Of a stretch of 64,000 nucleotides of DNA, positions 16,264 to 25,454 are shown one piece after another (within the stretch, counting starts at the first letter, position 1; every line of letters begins with the position of its first letter). Origin of the DNA: Thermopolyspora flexuosa. Its GTDB lineage: Bacteria; Actinomycetota; Actinomycetes; Streptosporangiales; Streptosporangiaceae. The position numbers and the translations under genes are program-made. The DNA is taken from NCBI RefSeq assembly GCF_006716785.1, contig NZ_VFPQ01000001.1, positions 4,898,001-4,962,000 on the forward strand, written 5' to 3'. The notes beneath the pieces were generated by a model. The model worked only from the letters and a program-made list of their open reading frames with translations, did no database searches and was not told the DNA's origin.

Positions 16264-18782
16264 CAGGCCCTCCGCAGGTCCAGCGCGATGTCCAGGGCGG
16301 CCGCGGAGTGGGTGAGCGCGCCCACCGCGAGGTAGTCGACGCCGGTCTCGGCGACCTCGCGGGCCGTCTCCAGGGTGAGACCGCCGCTGGCCTCCAGCCG
16401 CGCCCGGCCGTTCACCAGGCGCACCGCCTCGGCGAGCTCCTCGACGCCGAAGTTGTCCAGCAGGATCTCCTGCGCGCCCGCGTCGAGCACGGGCGGGATC
16501 TGGTCGATGCGGTCCACCTCGACCTCGATCGGCAGGTCCGGGTACGCCGCCCGCACCGCCAGGAACGCCTTGTCCACCCCTCCCGCGGCCACCACGTGAT
16601 TGTCCTTGATCAGCGCGGCGTCGGACAGCGACATTCGATGGTTGACACCGCCGCCGCAGCGGACCGCGTACTTCTCCAGCGCGCGCAGCCCGGGGAGGGT
16701 CTTGCGGCTGTCCCGGATCTTCGCCTTGGTGCCGGCCACCGCGGCCACCCAGCGCGCGGTGAGGGTGGCGATGCCGGACAGGTGGGTGAGGAAGTTGAGC
16801 GCGGTGCGCTCCGCGGTGAGGATGTCCCGGGCCGGGCCGGTGACCGTCATCAGCACCTCGCCCGCCTTGACCGCGTCGCCGTCCTCGACGTGCCGCACCG
16901 CGGTCACCCGGTTCGCGGAGACCACGGCGAGCACCGCCTCGGCGACCGGCAGGCCGGCGACCACGCCGTCGCGGCGGGCGACGAAGTCGGCGACCGCGGT
17001 CTGCTCCTCCGGGATCGTCGCCCGGCTGGTGACGTCGCCCGCCTCGGTGAGGTCCTCGTCGAGCGCGGTGCGCACCAGGTGCAGCACGGCCTGCGGGTCG
17101 AGCCCGGCCGCGGTCAGATCGGCGTCGAGGTGCCTGGGAAGCACGGCGTCGTCGTGCGCCACGAAAGTCATCCCCCCATCCAGGGTCACGTCGAGGTGGC
17201 CGAGCCACTCCGCATCATTCCGCTCCGGGAAGTCCTCGCGCCAGTGCGACCCTCGGGTCTCCTTGCGGGCGAGCGCGGTCGCGGTGAGCACGGTGGCCAC
17301 GGTGAGCAGGTTCGTCGCCTCCCAGGCGTCGGTGCCGGGGGCCACCGCGACCGGGGTCCACCGGGCGTCCATGAGGAAGCGGGCCACCTCGCGCAGGCTC
17401 TCCTCGCTGCGCAGCACGCCCGCGCCGCGGCTCATGTGCGCCTGGATGCGGGGCCGTACCCGCGGGTCGACGAGGCCGTGCGGCCGGGTGTCGGGCACCG
17501 GCTCGCCGGGCAGGGGGCGCGGCCGGGCGAGGTCGCGGGCGATGCGGCAGGCGAACACCAGGCCCTCGAGCAGCGAGTTCGAGGCGAGCCGGTTCGCGCC
17601 GTGCACGCCGGTGCTCGCCACCTCGCCGCAGGCGTACAGGCCGGGCACGGTGGTACGGCCCCGCGTGTCGGTGAGCACGCCGCCGCCGGAGTAGTGGGCG
17701 GCGGGCACCACCGGGATCGGCTCGGCCGCCGGGTCGATGCCGTGCTCCCGGCAGACCGCGTAGATCGTGGGGAACCGGCTGCGCCACTTCTCCTCGCCGA
17801 AGTGCCGGGCGTCGAGGTAGACGTGGTCGGCGCCGGTCTCCCGCATCCGCCGCATGATCGCCTTGGCCACCACGTCGCGCGGGGCGAGGTCGGCGAGCTC
17901 GTGCACGTCCCGCATGAACCGCTCGCCGTGCACATCGATGAGGAACGCCCCCTCGCCGCGCACCGCCTCGGAGATGAGCGGCTGCTGGCCGGTGGAGCCC
18001 TCGCCGAGCCACAGCACGGTGGGGTGGAACTGCACGAACTCCAGGTCGCGCACGACCGCCCCGGCGCGCAGCGCGAGCGCGAGCCCGTCCCCGGTGGACA
18101 CCGCCGGGTTGGTGGTGGAGGCGAACACCTGGCCCATGCCGCCGGTGGCGAGCACGACCGCGCCGGCCCGCACCGCGCCCACGCCGTCGCGGGTGCCCTC
18201 CCCCATCACGTGCAGCGTGACGCCGCAGGCCCGCCCCTCGGCGTCGGTGAGCAGGTCGAGGGCGAGCGCGTGCTCGATCGTCTCGATGCCCCGCCGCCGC
18301 GCGGCCTCGACGAGGGCGCGCTGCACCTCCACGCCGGTGGCGTCCCCGCCCGCGTGCACGATGCGGTTGCGCCGGTGCCCGCCCTCGCGGCCGAGCCGCA
18401 GCTCGCCGTCCGGGCCGCGGTCGAACCGCGCGCCCTCGGTGATCAGCCAGCGCAGCGCCTCCGGCCCCTCGGTGACCAGCACCCGGACCGCGTACTCGTC
18501 GCACAGCCCGGCCCCGGCGGCGAGCGTGTCGCTCAGGTGCGCGGCCGGGGTGTCGTCGGGGTCGATGACCGCGGCGATGCCGCCCTGGGCCCACCGGGTC
18601 GACCCGGCGCCCAGCACGTCCTTGGTGACCACGAGCACCTTCGCGTCCGGCACCAGCTCCGCGTACCGCACCGCGACGGTGAGCCCGGCGATGCCGGAGC
18701 CGACGACCACGACGTCGGCGTGCACGGTCCAGCCGGGCTCAGGTGCGGTCAGCCGTCGGGGGAGGGCAGGGGCGCCGGTCAC
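16263..18782 (-). CDS. nadBC: L-aspartate oxidase fused to nicotinate-nucleotide pyrophosphorylase (NadB-NadC)
   Basis: A single 839-residue frame covers two enzymes of de novo NAD synthesis. Residues 1 to about 535 are L-aspartate oxidase with the FAD loop VVVGSGIAGLTVAVRY, GSTRWAQGGIAAV and HGANRLASNSLLEGLVF. Residues about 550-839 are quinolinate phosphoribosyltransferase with EDLTEAGDVTS, TALNFLTHLSGIAT, RDSRKTLPGLRALEKYAV and EVEVDRIDQ. I see no stop or restart between them (junction near 17.15-17.2 kb); in relatives they are usually separate genes. NadA is not in the window. Start is the GTG at 18782 with GGAGG six bases upstream. Confidence 0.9.
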   Translation of the reverse strand: MTGAPALPRRLTAPEPGWTVHADVVVVGSGIAGLTVAVRYAELVPDAKVLVVTKDVLGAGSTRWAQGGIAAVIDPDDTPAAHLSDTLAAGAGLCDEYAVRVLVTEGPEALRWLITEGARFDRGPDGELRLGREGGHRRNRIVHAGGDATGVEVQRALVEAARRRGIETIEHALALDLLTDAEGRACGVTLHVMGEGTRDGVGAVRAGAVVLATGGMGQVFASTTNPAVSTGDGLALALRAGAVVRDLEFVQFHPTVLWLGEGSTGQQPLISEAVRGEGAFLIDVHGERFMRDVHELADLAPRDVVAKAIMRRMRETGADHVYLDARHFGEEKWRSRFPTIYAVCREHGIDPAAEPIPVVPAAHYSGGGVLTDTRGRTTVPGLYACGEVASTGVHGANRLASNSLLEGLVFACRIARDLARPRPLPGEPVPDTRPHGLVDPRVRPRIQAHMSRGAGVLRSEESLREVARFLMDARWTPVAVAPGTDAWEATNLLTVATVLTATALARKETRGSHWREDFPERNDAEWLGHLDVTLDGGMTFVAHDDAVLPRHLDADLTAAGLDPQAVLHLVRTALDEDLTEAGDVTSRATIPEEQTAVADFVARRDGVVAGLPVAEAVLAVVSANRVTAVRHVEDGDAVKAGEVLMTVTGPARDILTAERTALNFLTHLSGIATLTARWVAAVAGTKAKIRDSRKTLPGLRALEKYAVRCGGGVNHRMSLSDAALIKDNHVVAAGGVDKAFLAVRAAYPDLPIEVEVDRIDQIPPVLDAGAQEILLDNFGVEELAEAVRLVNGRARLEASGGLTLETAREVAETGVDYLAVGALTHSAAALDIALDLRRA

Positions 18783-18868
18783 TTCGGCCTCCGGGGGTCG
18801 TACCTGAATTCGTCAACATGACGATAACGCGCCCCCGGCGGCGGCCGATTCCCGGGGCCGCCCCGCGC

Positions 18869-19732
18869 TCACTCCCCGGGCGGCGGCAGTGTGACGGTGA
18901 CGTTGTCGATGAGCCGGGTGGTGCCGACCCGGGCGGCGACCGCGAGCACGGCCTCGCCGGCGTGGTCCTCGCCCACCTCCTCGAAGGTGGCGGGGTCGGC
19001 GAGCACGACGTAGTCGACCTGCAGCGGGGCGGCGTCGAGCACGGCCCGGGTGGCCGCGACGATCTCGGACGGGGTACGGCGGGCCGCGCCCTCGCGCAGC
19101 GCGCGGGAGAGGGCGAGCGCGATCTCGCGCTCCTCCGGCGAGAGGTACCGGTTGCGGCTCGACATCGCCAGGCCGTCCGGCTCGCGCACGATCGGGGCGC
19201 CGACGATGCGCACCGGCACGTCGAGGTCGGCCACCATGCGCCGGATCATGGCGAGCTGCTGCGCGTCCTTCTGCCCGAAGACCGCCACGTCCGGGCGGAT
19301 GAGGTTGAACAGCTTGAGCACCACGGTGAGCACGCCGTCGAAGTGGCCGGGCCGGAAGTGTCCCTCGACGATCGTGCCCATGCGCCCGGACGACACGCCC
19401 ACCTGCCGGTCCGGCGGGTACATCACGTCCGCCGACGGCGCGAAGATCAGGTCGACGCCCTCGGCGCGGCACGCCGCCACGTCGGCCTCGAAGGTCCGCG
19501 GGTACCGGTCGAAGTCCTCCCCCGGCCCGAACTGGAGGGGGTTGACGAAGATGCTCACCGCGACGAGGTCGGCGTGCTTCTTCGCGAGCCGTACCAGCGA
19601 CAGGTGGCCCTCGTGCAGCGCGCCCATCGTGGGCACCAGGGCGAGGGTGGGCGCGCCGGGGCCCCCGGTGAGCCCGAGCTTGGTGCGCGCCTCGGCCAGC
19701 TCCCGGCGGTCTCGGGCGATGATCAGGTCCAT
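18869..19732 (-). CDS. panC: Pantothenate synthetase
   Basis: PanC ligates pantoate and beta-alanine using ATP. The 287-residue protein has the HIGH-like motif (PTMGALHEGHLSLVR), FVNPLQFGPGEDFDRYPR and the KMSKS-like loop (MSSRNRYLSPEER). It overlaps the DUF2520 gene by 10 bases, so the two are co-translated. No panB, panD or panE is visible nearby. Confidence 0.95.
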   Translation of the reverse strand: MDLIIARDRRELAEARTKLGLTGGPGAPTLALVPTMGALHEGHLSLVRLAKKHADLVAVSIFVNPLQFGPGEDFDRYPRTFEADVAACRAEGVDLIFAPSADVMYPPDRQVGVSSGRMGTIVEGHFRPGHFDGVLTVVLKLFNLIRPDVAVFGQKDAQQLAMIRRMVADLDVPVRIVGAPIVREPDGLAMSSRNRYLSPEEREIALALSRALREGAARRTPSEIVAATRAVLDAAPLQVDYVVLADPATFEEVGEDHAGEAVLAVAARVGTTRLIDNVTVTLPPPGE

Positions 19733-20616
19733 CGGTTTCCCCCCAGTGCGTCGAGCAGCCGCTCGGCCTGTTCCGGCTTGAGCAGTCCCGCGGCGAGCGC
19801 CCGGTCGGCGGTGAGCCGGGCCAGGGCGACGTAGGCGTCGGCCGCCTCGGGCGCGGCGAGGATGAGCGCGTCCACGTGCTTGCGCACGGTGCCGGCGTCG
19901 CCGCGCACCACCGGCCCGGTGAGCCCGGCCATGCCGAGCCGCAGCGCGTTGTCGAGCGCGGCGCCGAGCAGCGGGCCGAGCATGCGCCCGGGGTGCTCCA
20001 CGCCGATCCTCTCCAGCAGCTGCTCGGACTCGGCGACCAGGGTCACCATGTGGTTCGCCGCGCTCGCCAGCGCCGCGTGGTAGAGCGCCCGGTCCTTCTC
20101 CTCGATCCAGGAGGGCTCCCCGCCCATCTCGATCACCAGGGCCTCGGCGACCGGGCGCAGCGGGTCGGGCGCGGTGACCCCGAAGAAGCAGCCGGTGAGC
20201 CGGCGCAGGTCGTCGTCGCGGCCGGTGAAGGTCATCACCGGGTGCAGCGCGAGCGGCAGGGCACCGGCCTGGGTGGCCGGGTCGAACACGGCGAGGCCGT
20301 ACGCGCCGCTGCAGTGCACGAGCAGCTTGCCGCGCACGTTCACGCCGGTGGCCACGAGGCCGGAGACGAGGCCGGGGAGCACGTCGTCGGGGACGGTGAG
20401 CAGCACCAGCCCGGCGGCCTCGACCACCTCCTCCGGCCGCACGATCTCGGTGACCCCGAGGCGTTCCACGGCGCGGCGACGGGAGGCGTCGGAGACGCCG
20501 CTCGCGGCGACGATGCGGTGTCCGGCCTGCGCGAGGGCGGCGCCGAGCGCCGAGCCGACCCGTCCGGCCCCGACGACGCCCACGTCGAGCCGCGCGGGGC
20601 GATCACTGAGGTCCAT
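19723..20616 (-). CDS. Rossmann-like NAD(P)-binding protein with DUF2520
   Basis: The 297-residue product starts with a dinucleotide-binding fold (VGVVGAGRVGSALGAALAQAG) followed by LHPVMTFTG and the all-helical DUF2520 domain with conserved His and Asn (HAALASAANHMVTLVAESEQLL). It resembles ketopantoate reductase in layout and always seems to sit beside panC in actinomycetes, so a role in pantoate supply is an attractive guess, not a known function. Start is uncertain: ATG codons at 20616, 20631 and 20637 are in frame and none has an ideal ribosome-binding site. Confidence 0.85.
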   Translation of the reverse strand: MDLSDRPARLDVGVVGAGRVGSALGAALAQAGHRIVAASGVSDASRRRAVERLGVTEIVRPEEVVEAAGLVLLTVPDDVLPGLVSGLVATGVNVRGKLLVHCSGAYGLAVFDPATQAGALPLALHPVMTFTGRDDDLRRLTGCFFGVTAPDPLRPVAEALVIEMGGEPSWIEEKDRALYHAALASAANHMVTLVAESEQLLERIGVEHPGRMLGPLLGAALDNALRLGMAGLTGPVVRGDAGTVRKHVDALILAAPEAADAYVALARLTADRALAAGLLKPEQAERLLDALGGNRWT

Positions 20617-20912
20617 GACTTCGAGTCCCATCGCCATCGGGTCTGGCGGCGGTCCGCGGCGGCCCGCGGGCATGCGCCCGGACCGCCCGGGCCGACCGGC
20701 CACGGCAATGGCCCCAGCGTAACTTGTGGCGCCTCGGCGGGGCGCCGGAGGTCGCCGCACCGGGCCCGCAGAGGGAACGGGCCGAGGCGGCGGCCTCCGG
20801 CGAGGGGCAACGGTAGCGCAAAGCCCGCACCGAGCGCGCCGGCATGCGCACAATGCGCGACCGCCCGGGAGAAAGCCCGCATCACGGCGGCGTGAAGGTA
20901 GCGTCTTGTCGC

Positions 20913-21884
20913 GTGTGGATCACCTGGCGTGAAGCGATCCGGCGCGCCCTGTACGGCGAGCGCGGCTTCTACCTCCACCAGCGGCCCTCGGGGCACTTCC
21001 GCACCTCGGTCGCCGCCTCGCCGGTCTTCGCCGAGGCGATCGGCCGCCTGCTCGGCGACGTCGACGCGCGGCTCGGCCGTCCCGAGACGCTCGACTTCGT
21101 CGACATGGGCGCCGGGGACGGCACGCTCGCGGCCCGCGTGCTCGCGCTCGCCCCGCCGGAGCTCGCCGGCCGGCTGCGGGTGACCGCGGTGGAGCTCGCC
21201 CCGCGCCCGCCCGGCCTGCCCGCGCGGATCGCCTGGCGGCGTACCGTGCCGGACCGGGTGTGCGGCCTGGTGGTCGCGAACGAGTGGCTCGACAACGTCC
21301 CGCTCGACGTCGCCGAGCTCACCGAGCACGGCCCGCGGATCGTGCTCGTCGACCCGTGCACCGGGGCCGAGCGGCTCGGCGGCGAGCCGTGCGCCGAGGA
21401 CCTCGCCTGGCTGGAGCGCTGGTGGCCGCTGCGCAAGCCCGGCGACCGGGCGGAGATCGGCCGCCCCCGGGACGAGGCGTGGGCGGCGCTCGTCGGCCGC
21501 CTGGAGCGCGGGCTCGTGGTCGCCGCCGACTACGCCCACTCGGTGCATGACCGGCCGCCCGCCGGAACGCTGACCGCCTACCGGGAGGGCCGTACGGTGC
21601 CGCCGGTGCCGGACGGCTCGTGCGACATCACCGCGCACGTCGCGCTCGACGCGGTCGCCGCGGCCGGGGAGCGGGCGGGGGCCACCGGGACCGTGCTCAC
21701 CACCCAGCGCGAGGCGCTGCGCGCCCTCGGGGTCACCGGCGCCCGCCCGCCGCTCGACCTCGCCCGCACCGACCCGCGCGGCTACCTGCAGGCGCTGGCC
21801 AGGGCCGCGGAGGAGGCCGAGCTCATCGACCCGGCCGGCCTCGGCGCGTTCGGCTGGCTCGCCCAGCGGGTGAACCTCGCCTGA
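20913..21884 (+). CDS. SAM-dependent methyltransferase, MidA/NDUFAF7-like
   Basis: The 323-residue product has an N-terminal block typical of the MidA family (REAIRRALYGERGFYL, FRTSVAASPVFAEAIG) and the SAM-binding loop VDMGAGDGTLAARVLAL, then VVANEWLDNVPLDV. In mitochondria this family methylates an arginine of a complex I subunit; bacterial substrates are unknown. Start is the GTG at 20913; a TAGCGT hexamer eight bases upstream suggests a leaderless mRNA. It converges with the FtsX permease, leaving a five-base gap. An orphan nuoD lies 5 kb away, but a link is speculative. Confidence 0.82.
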   Translation: MWITWREAIRRALYGERGFYLHQRPSGHFRTSVAASPVFAEAIGRLLGDVDARLGRPETLDFVDMGAGDGTLAARVLALAPPELAGRLRVTAVELAPRPPGLPARIAWRRTVPDRVCGLVVANEWLDNVPLDVAELTEHGPRIVLVDPCTGAERLGGEPCAEDLAWLERWWPLRKPGDRAEIGRPRDEAWAALVGRLERGLVVAADYAHSVHDRPPAGTLTAYREGRTVPPVPDGSCDITAHVALDAVAAAGERAGATGTVLTTQREALRALGVTGARPPLDLARTDPRGYLQALARAAEEAELIDPAGLGAFGWLAQRVNLA

Positions 21885-21889
21885 CGCCG

Positions 21890-23689
21890 CTAGGCGGTCC
21901 CGGCGCCGAGCTCCCGCGCCACGGATCGCCGCGCCGCCAGGCGGGCGGGCAGGGCGGTGAGCGCCGCCGTGACCAGGAGGGTCGCGAGCGCGGCGCCGAG
22001 CGTCCAGGACAGGCGCGGCGGAACCGAGTCGCCGACGCCGAACAGCAGGTACGCGAGGAAGCCCAGCGGCACGCCGAGGACGGCGCCGGGCAGGCCGGGC
22101 AGCAGCTGGGCGGCGGACAGCCCCGCGGCGACCTGCCCGGGGGTGGCGCCGAGCGCGCGGGCGACGGCCAGGGTCGCCCGGGCCTCCATGGCGGTGGTCC
22201 AGGTGAAGGTGAGGATGTTCACGACGGCGAGCGCGACCAGCAGGACGGTGATCGCGAGCATCAGCCGGCGATCGTGCAGCCCCCGCAGGTTGGGCAGGGC
22301 GGTGGAGCCGTCCAGGCCGTAGCCCCGCTCCCGCTGGGCGTGGACGGTCAGCAGAACGGTGATCGCGACCACGGTGGTGGCGGTGGTGCACGCCTGCAGT
22401 ACGGCACGGCCCGGCCGGCGGGCGGTCAGCCGGAGCCCGAGCAGCAGGGGCGTGGGCAGCAGCGCGGACAGCGCGGTGAGCCGAGGCCGGTGGCGGGGCG
22501 GGCGCGCGGCGGCGGCCAGCGCCGTGACGGTCGCCGTGCGCATCGCCCGCAGCGTGGGCCCCAGCGTGGACAGCACCGCCACCGCCACGGCGAGGACGGT
22601 CGCCGCGACGACGGCGGTGGCCGTCGGCTCGGCCTCGCCGATCCGGCTGGCGGTGGGGGCGGCGACGGCGGGCAGGGCCAGCCGGGCGATCGTCAGCCCG
22701 AGCGCGTCGCCGGCCAGCGCCGCCGCCAGGTACTCGGTGAACAGGACGGCGGCGATCAGGCCCGGCCCCGCGCCGACGGCCTTGAGCAGCCCGGCCCGGC
22801 GGGTCTGCTCGGCGACGCGCCCCGCGGCGAGCGTGGCCACTCCGGTGACGGCGAGAAAGCCGAGCAGCCAGCTCCCGATGACCAGGATGGGCTGGGCGTT
22901 CCGGAGGATCACCTTGTCGTGCTGGGCCGTGAACCACCAGGAGCGGAAGGTGCTCCGGAAGACGCGGACGGGGTGGTCGTCGCCGACGGTGTGGCGGAAG
23001 GTCTCCGCGGCGGCGGGGTCGCGCAGTTTGAGGTCGATGGCCGTGGTCACCGGCAGGTTCCGTGACTCGGCCAGCGCCCGGGCGTCCGATCGGGTCATCC
23101 AGGCCAGGCCGGTGTAGTCGCTGGGCCCGCCGTACGGGCCGATCTGCGCGCCCCACGGGTAGATGGAGGTGGCCGCGGTGACGGCGATCCCCACGACGGG
23201 GTAGGAGCGGCCGGCGATGGTGACACGGTCGCCGACGTCCACGCCGAGCGCGACGGCGAAGCCGCGTTCGAGGACCGTGCCGCCGGGCCGTACCCACCGC
23301 CCGGAGGTGACCAGCGGCCGGTTGACCGGGCCGGGCGTCTCGGCGAAGCCGTGCACCACCACCGGGGACGACACCGCGTCGCGCGTGGTGAGGTCGGCGT
23401 AGACGATGCGGTAGGGGCCGTGGTGGGCGGCCACGTCGGGTCGGTCGGTCAGCGAGGCCAGCGCGGCGGTGACCTCGGGGCCGGACTCGCCGGAGAGCAC
23501 CACCACGTCCGGCCCGGCGGTGGCCGCGCGGGTCTGCGCGTACAGCGCGTCGCTCACGCCGTGCAGGGACAGCCCCATCGCCATCGTGGCGGTGGCCACG
23601 GTGACCGACAGCAGGAGCATCGCGGCCTGGGCCGGGTGGCGGCGCACGTCGGCGAGCGCCAGGCGCAGGACGAGCACGATGGAACCCAC
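21890..23689 (-). CDS. FtsX-type ABC transporter permease
   Basis: The 599-residue membrane protein has an N-terminal transmembrane helix followed by a large extracytoplasmic domain (about residues 45-255), then two FtsX-type transmembrane blocks (about 255-390 and 475-597) separated by further helices near 420-445. This is the MacB/LolCE-like layout of mechanotransmission permeases rather than an importer. It follows its ATPase by four bases and is in the PadR operon. The substrate is unknown; an antimicrobial peptide, lipid or lipoprotein is typical of the class. Confidence 0.88.
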   Translation of the reverse strand: MGSIVLVLRLALADVRRHPAQAAMLLLSVTVATATMAMGLSLHGVSDALYAQTRAATAGPDVVVLSGESGPEVTAALASLTDRPDVAAHHGPYRIVYADLTTRDAVSSPVVVHGFAETPGPVNRPLVTSGRWVRPGGTVLERGFAVALGVDVGDRVTIAGRSYPVVGIAVTAATSIYPWGAQIGPYGGPSDYTGLAWMTRSDARALAESRNLPVTTAIDLKLRDPAAAETFRHTVGDDHPVRVFRSTFRSWWFTAQHDKVILRNAQPILVIGSWLLGFLAVTGVATLAAGRVAEQTRRAGLLKAVGAGPGLIAAVLFTEYLAAALAGDALGLTIARLALPAVAAPTASRIGEAEPTATAVVAATVLAVAVAVLSTLGPTLRAMRTATVTALAAAARPPRHRPRLTALSALLPTPLLLGLRLTARRPGRAVLQACTTATTVVAITVLLTVHAQRERGYGLDGSTALPNLRGLHDRRLMLAITVLLVALAVVNILTFTWTTAMEARATLAVARALGATPGQVAAGLSAAQLLPGLPGAVLGVPLGFLAYLLFGVGDSVPPRLSWTLGAALATLLVTAALTALPARLAARRSVARELGAGTA

Positions 23690-23693
23690 GCGG

Positions 23694-24443
23694 TCAGTCC
23701 CCCAGCCCCAGCAGCCCGCCGAGCCCGCCGAGGCCGCGCGGCCGGGCGGCGGCCAGGTGGGTGTCGTCGACGAACATGCCGTCGCGCATCGACACCAGCC
23801 GGTCCGCGGTGGCCGCGACGCGTTCGTCGTGCGTGACGATCACGAGGGTCTGTCCCGCGGCGCGCAGCTCCTCGAAGATCCGCAGCACGTCGAGGGTGGC
23901 CGCGGTGTCCAGGTTGCCGGTCGGCTCGTCGGCGAGGACGACCAGCGGCTCGTTGACCAGCGCGCGGGCGATGGCGACCCGCTGCCGCTGCCCGCCCGAC
24001 AACCGTGCGGGCAGGTGCCGGGCCCGGCCGGCGAGCCCGACCCGGTCCAGCAGCAGCATCGCCCGCCGCCTGGCCTCGCGCGGCGAGCGCCCGGCCAGCA
24101 GCGCGGGCAGTTCCACGTTCTCGGCCGCCGACAGCTCCTCCACCAGGTGGAAGGACTGGAAGACGAACCCCACCGACCGGCGGCGCATGCGCGCCAGAGC
24201 CCGCTCGCTCAGCGTGTCGATGCGCCGCCCGGCCACCCACACCTCTCCCGCGGTGGGGCGCTCCAGGCCGCCCAGCAGGTGCAGCAGGGTCGACTTCCCG
24301 CATCCGCTGGGGCCCATGACGGCCAGCGTCTGTCCCTCGGGGACCTCAAGGTCGACCTCGTCCACCGCGCGGACGAGGCTCTGCCCCCGGCCGAAGTGCT
24401 TCACCAGGCCGCGGGCCCGGATCACGGCGCCCGACATGGTCAT
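23694..24443 (-). CDS. ABC transporter ATP-binding protein, MacB/LolD type
   Basis: The 249-residue ATPase has Walker [10 protein letters not shown], the LolD-type Q-loop region [16 protein letters not shown], signature [15 protein letters not shown], Walker [13 protein letters not shown] and the switch His (IVTHDERVA). The DEPTGNLD form is typical of partners of FtsX-like permeases. Its ATG overlaps the padR stop by four bases (ATGA) and the permease follows directly. The C-terminal Gly/Leu-rich tail ([13 protein letters not shown]) is an oddity. Confidence 0.93.
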   Translation of the reverse strand: MTMSGAVIRARGLVKHFGRGQSLVRAVDEVDLEVPEGQTLAVMGPSGCGKSTLLHLLGGLERPTAGEVWVAGRRIDTLSERALARMRRRSVGFVFQSFHLVEELSAAENVELPALLAGRSPREARRRAMLLLDRVGLAGRARHLPARLSGGQRQRVAIARALVNEPLVVLADEPTGNLDTAATLDVLRIFEELRAAGQTLVIVTHDERVAATADRLVSMRDGMFVDDTHLAAARPRGLGGLGGLLGLGD

Positions 24444-24973
24444 CCACCCCCGGCCTCGGCACCGGCCCCGGACCAGGCCCGCTCACAGGCGTCCAGCCAG
24501 CGCAGATCCGCCTGCAACCGCAGCACGACACCTTCCAGCAGCGGCCCGGCGCCCGACGCCGCGGGCTCGGCCAGCGCCGCCTGCTGCACCTCACGCAGGC
24601 GGCGCAGCAGCTCACGGCGCTGCGCCGCCACGAGCTCCACCGGGTCGGCCAGCCGGGTCGCCGCCGCTGCGGCGAGCTTCAGGTGGAACTCCGCCAGGTC
24701 CGGCTTCGGCCAGCCCACCTCGCCGAGCCATGCCGTCACCCGTTCCCGCCCGGCCGGCGTGAGCGCGTAGACCTTGCGCTCCGGCCGCTCGGGAAGGCCC
24801 TCCGCACGCTCCGCGACGACGAGCCCCGCCCGCTCCAACCGGGCCAACGTCACATAGATCTGGCCACGGTTCATGGACTCGCCCAGGGGGCCGAGAGCGC
24901 GCCGCAACCGGGCGTGCAGGTGGTACCCGTGCGATGGCTCCTTGGCGAGAAACGCCAGCACCGCATCCTGCAT
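24440..24973 (-). CDS. PadR-family transcriptional regulator
   Basis: The 177-residue protein has the PadR winged helix ([49 protein letters not shown]) and a C-terminal helical dimerisation region. PadR regulators usually repress an adjacent transporter until a toxic ligand binds. Here it is the first gene of an operon with the ATPase and FtsX permease, coupled by a four-base overlap. Inverted repeats overlapping its promoter make autoregulation likely. Start is the ATG at 24973; an upstream frame extends to 25039 but would cover the promoter. Confidence 0.9.
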   Translation of the reverse strand: MQDAVLAFLAKEPSHGYHLHARLRRALGPLGESMNRGQIYVTLARLERAGLVVAERAEGLPERPERKVYALTPAGRERVTAWLGEVGWPKPDLAEFHLKLAAAAATRLADPVELVAAQRRELLRRLREVQQAALAEPAASGAGPLLEGVVLRLQADLRWLDACERAWSGAGAEAGGG

Positions 24974-24981
24974 GCCATCCC

Positions 24982-25039
24982 CTAACCGCTGGCCCCTAAC
25001 GGTTGGCCAATAGATAGCGGTTAGCCATGTAAGTGTCAA
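24982..25039 (-). promoter_or_regulatory. padR operon promoter with overlapping inverted-repeat operator
   Basis: On the minus strand TTGACA (25039-25034) and TATCTA (25016-25011) are separated by exactly 17 bases, the best promoter in the window. CTAACCGCT (24982-24990) and AGCGGTTAG (25016-25024) are perfect 9-base inverted repeats flanking the start of transcription, and a third half-like element CTAACGGTT lies at 24996-25004. One arm lies within the spacer between the two hexamers, so a bound repressor would block polymerase. Confidence 0.75.
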
Positions 25040-25454
25040 ACGGACGGCTGGTGATGCGCCGAGCGCCTCCGCGGCGCGGGCGTGATCTCGGGGAGCGCCC
25101 TGGCCGGACCGTCGAGGGCTCCGAACCGCTCGTACGGCGCGTCCCGCCGCGCCGCGAGGCCGGTCCTCCGCCGGGCGGACCGATCACCGAATGGGCCGAA
25201 TGTCCTCACGAACCCGCAAGACACGACAGGACGCCGCGAGCGGCACAGGCGGTCGGTACGGACGCCGGCCGTCGCCGACGACGGGATTCCCTTCGCCGTC
25301 CGCCGGGTACGGCCGGCCGTACCCGGCGGCGTAGGGCGAGCCGGTGCGCCCGTCGCCGTGAGGAACGCCGGACACCCGCGGCGAGCCCGCGATCCGGCGG
25401 TCGCCCCGGCGCCGCGAACCCGGGACCCGTTCGACGGCGCCGGGCGGGGAAAGG
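25040..25454. other. Intergenic region without a supported gene
   Basis: About 410 bases separate the padR promoter from the end of the P450 gene. Several open frames cross it on both strands, as expected at this GC content, but none has a ribosome-binding site or a recognisable protein. I see no hairpin clear enough to call a P450 terminator. Confidence 0.4.

Noticed and set aside
25184..25375. A 63-residue Tyr/Pro/Gly-rich minus-strand frame between P450 and padR
   Set aside because: Its codon use is partly plausible, but there is no ribosome-binding site, homology is not recognisable and it lies in an otherwise non-coding gap.
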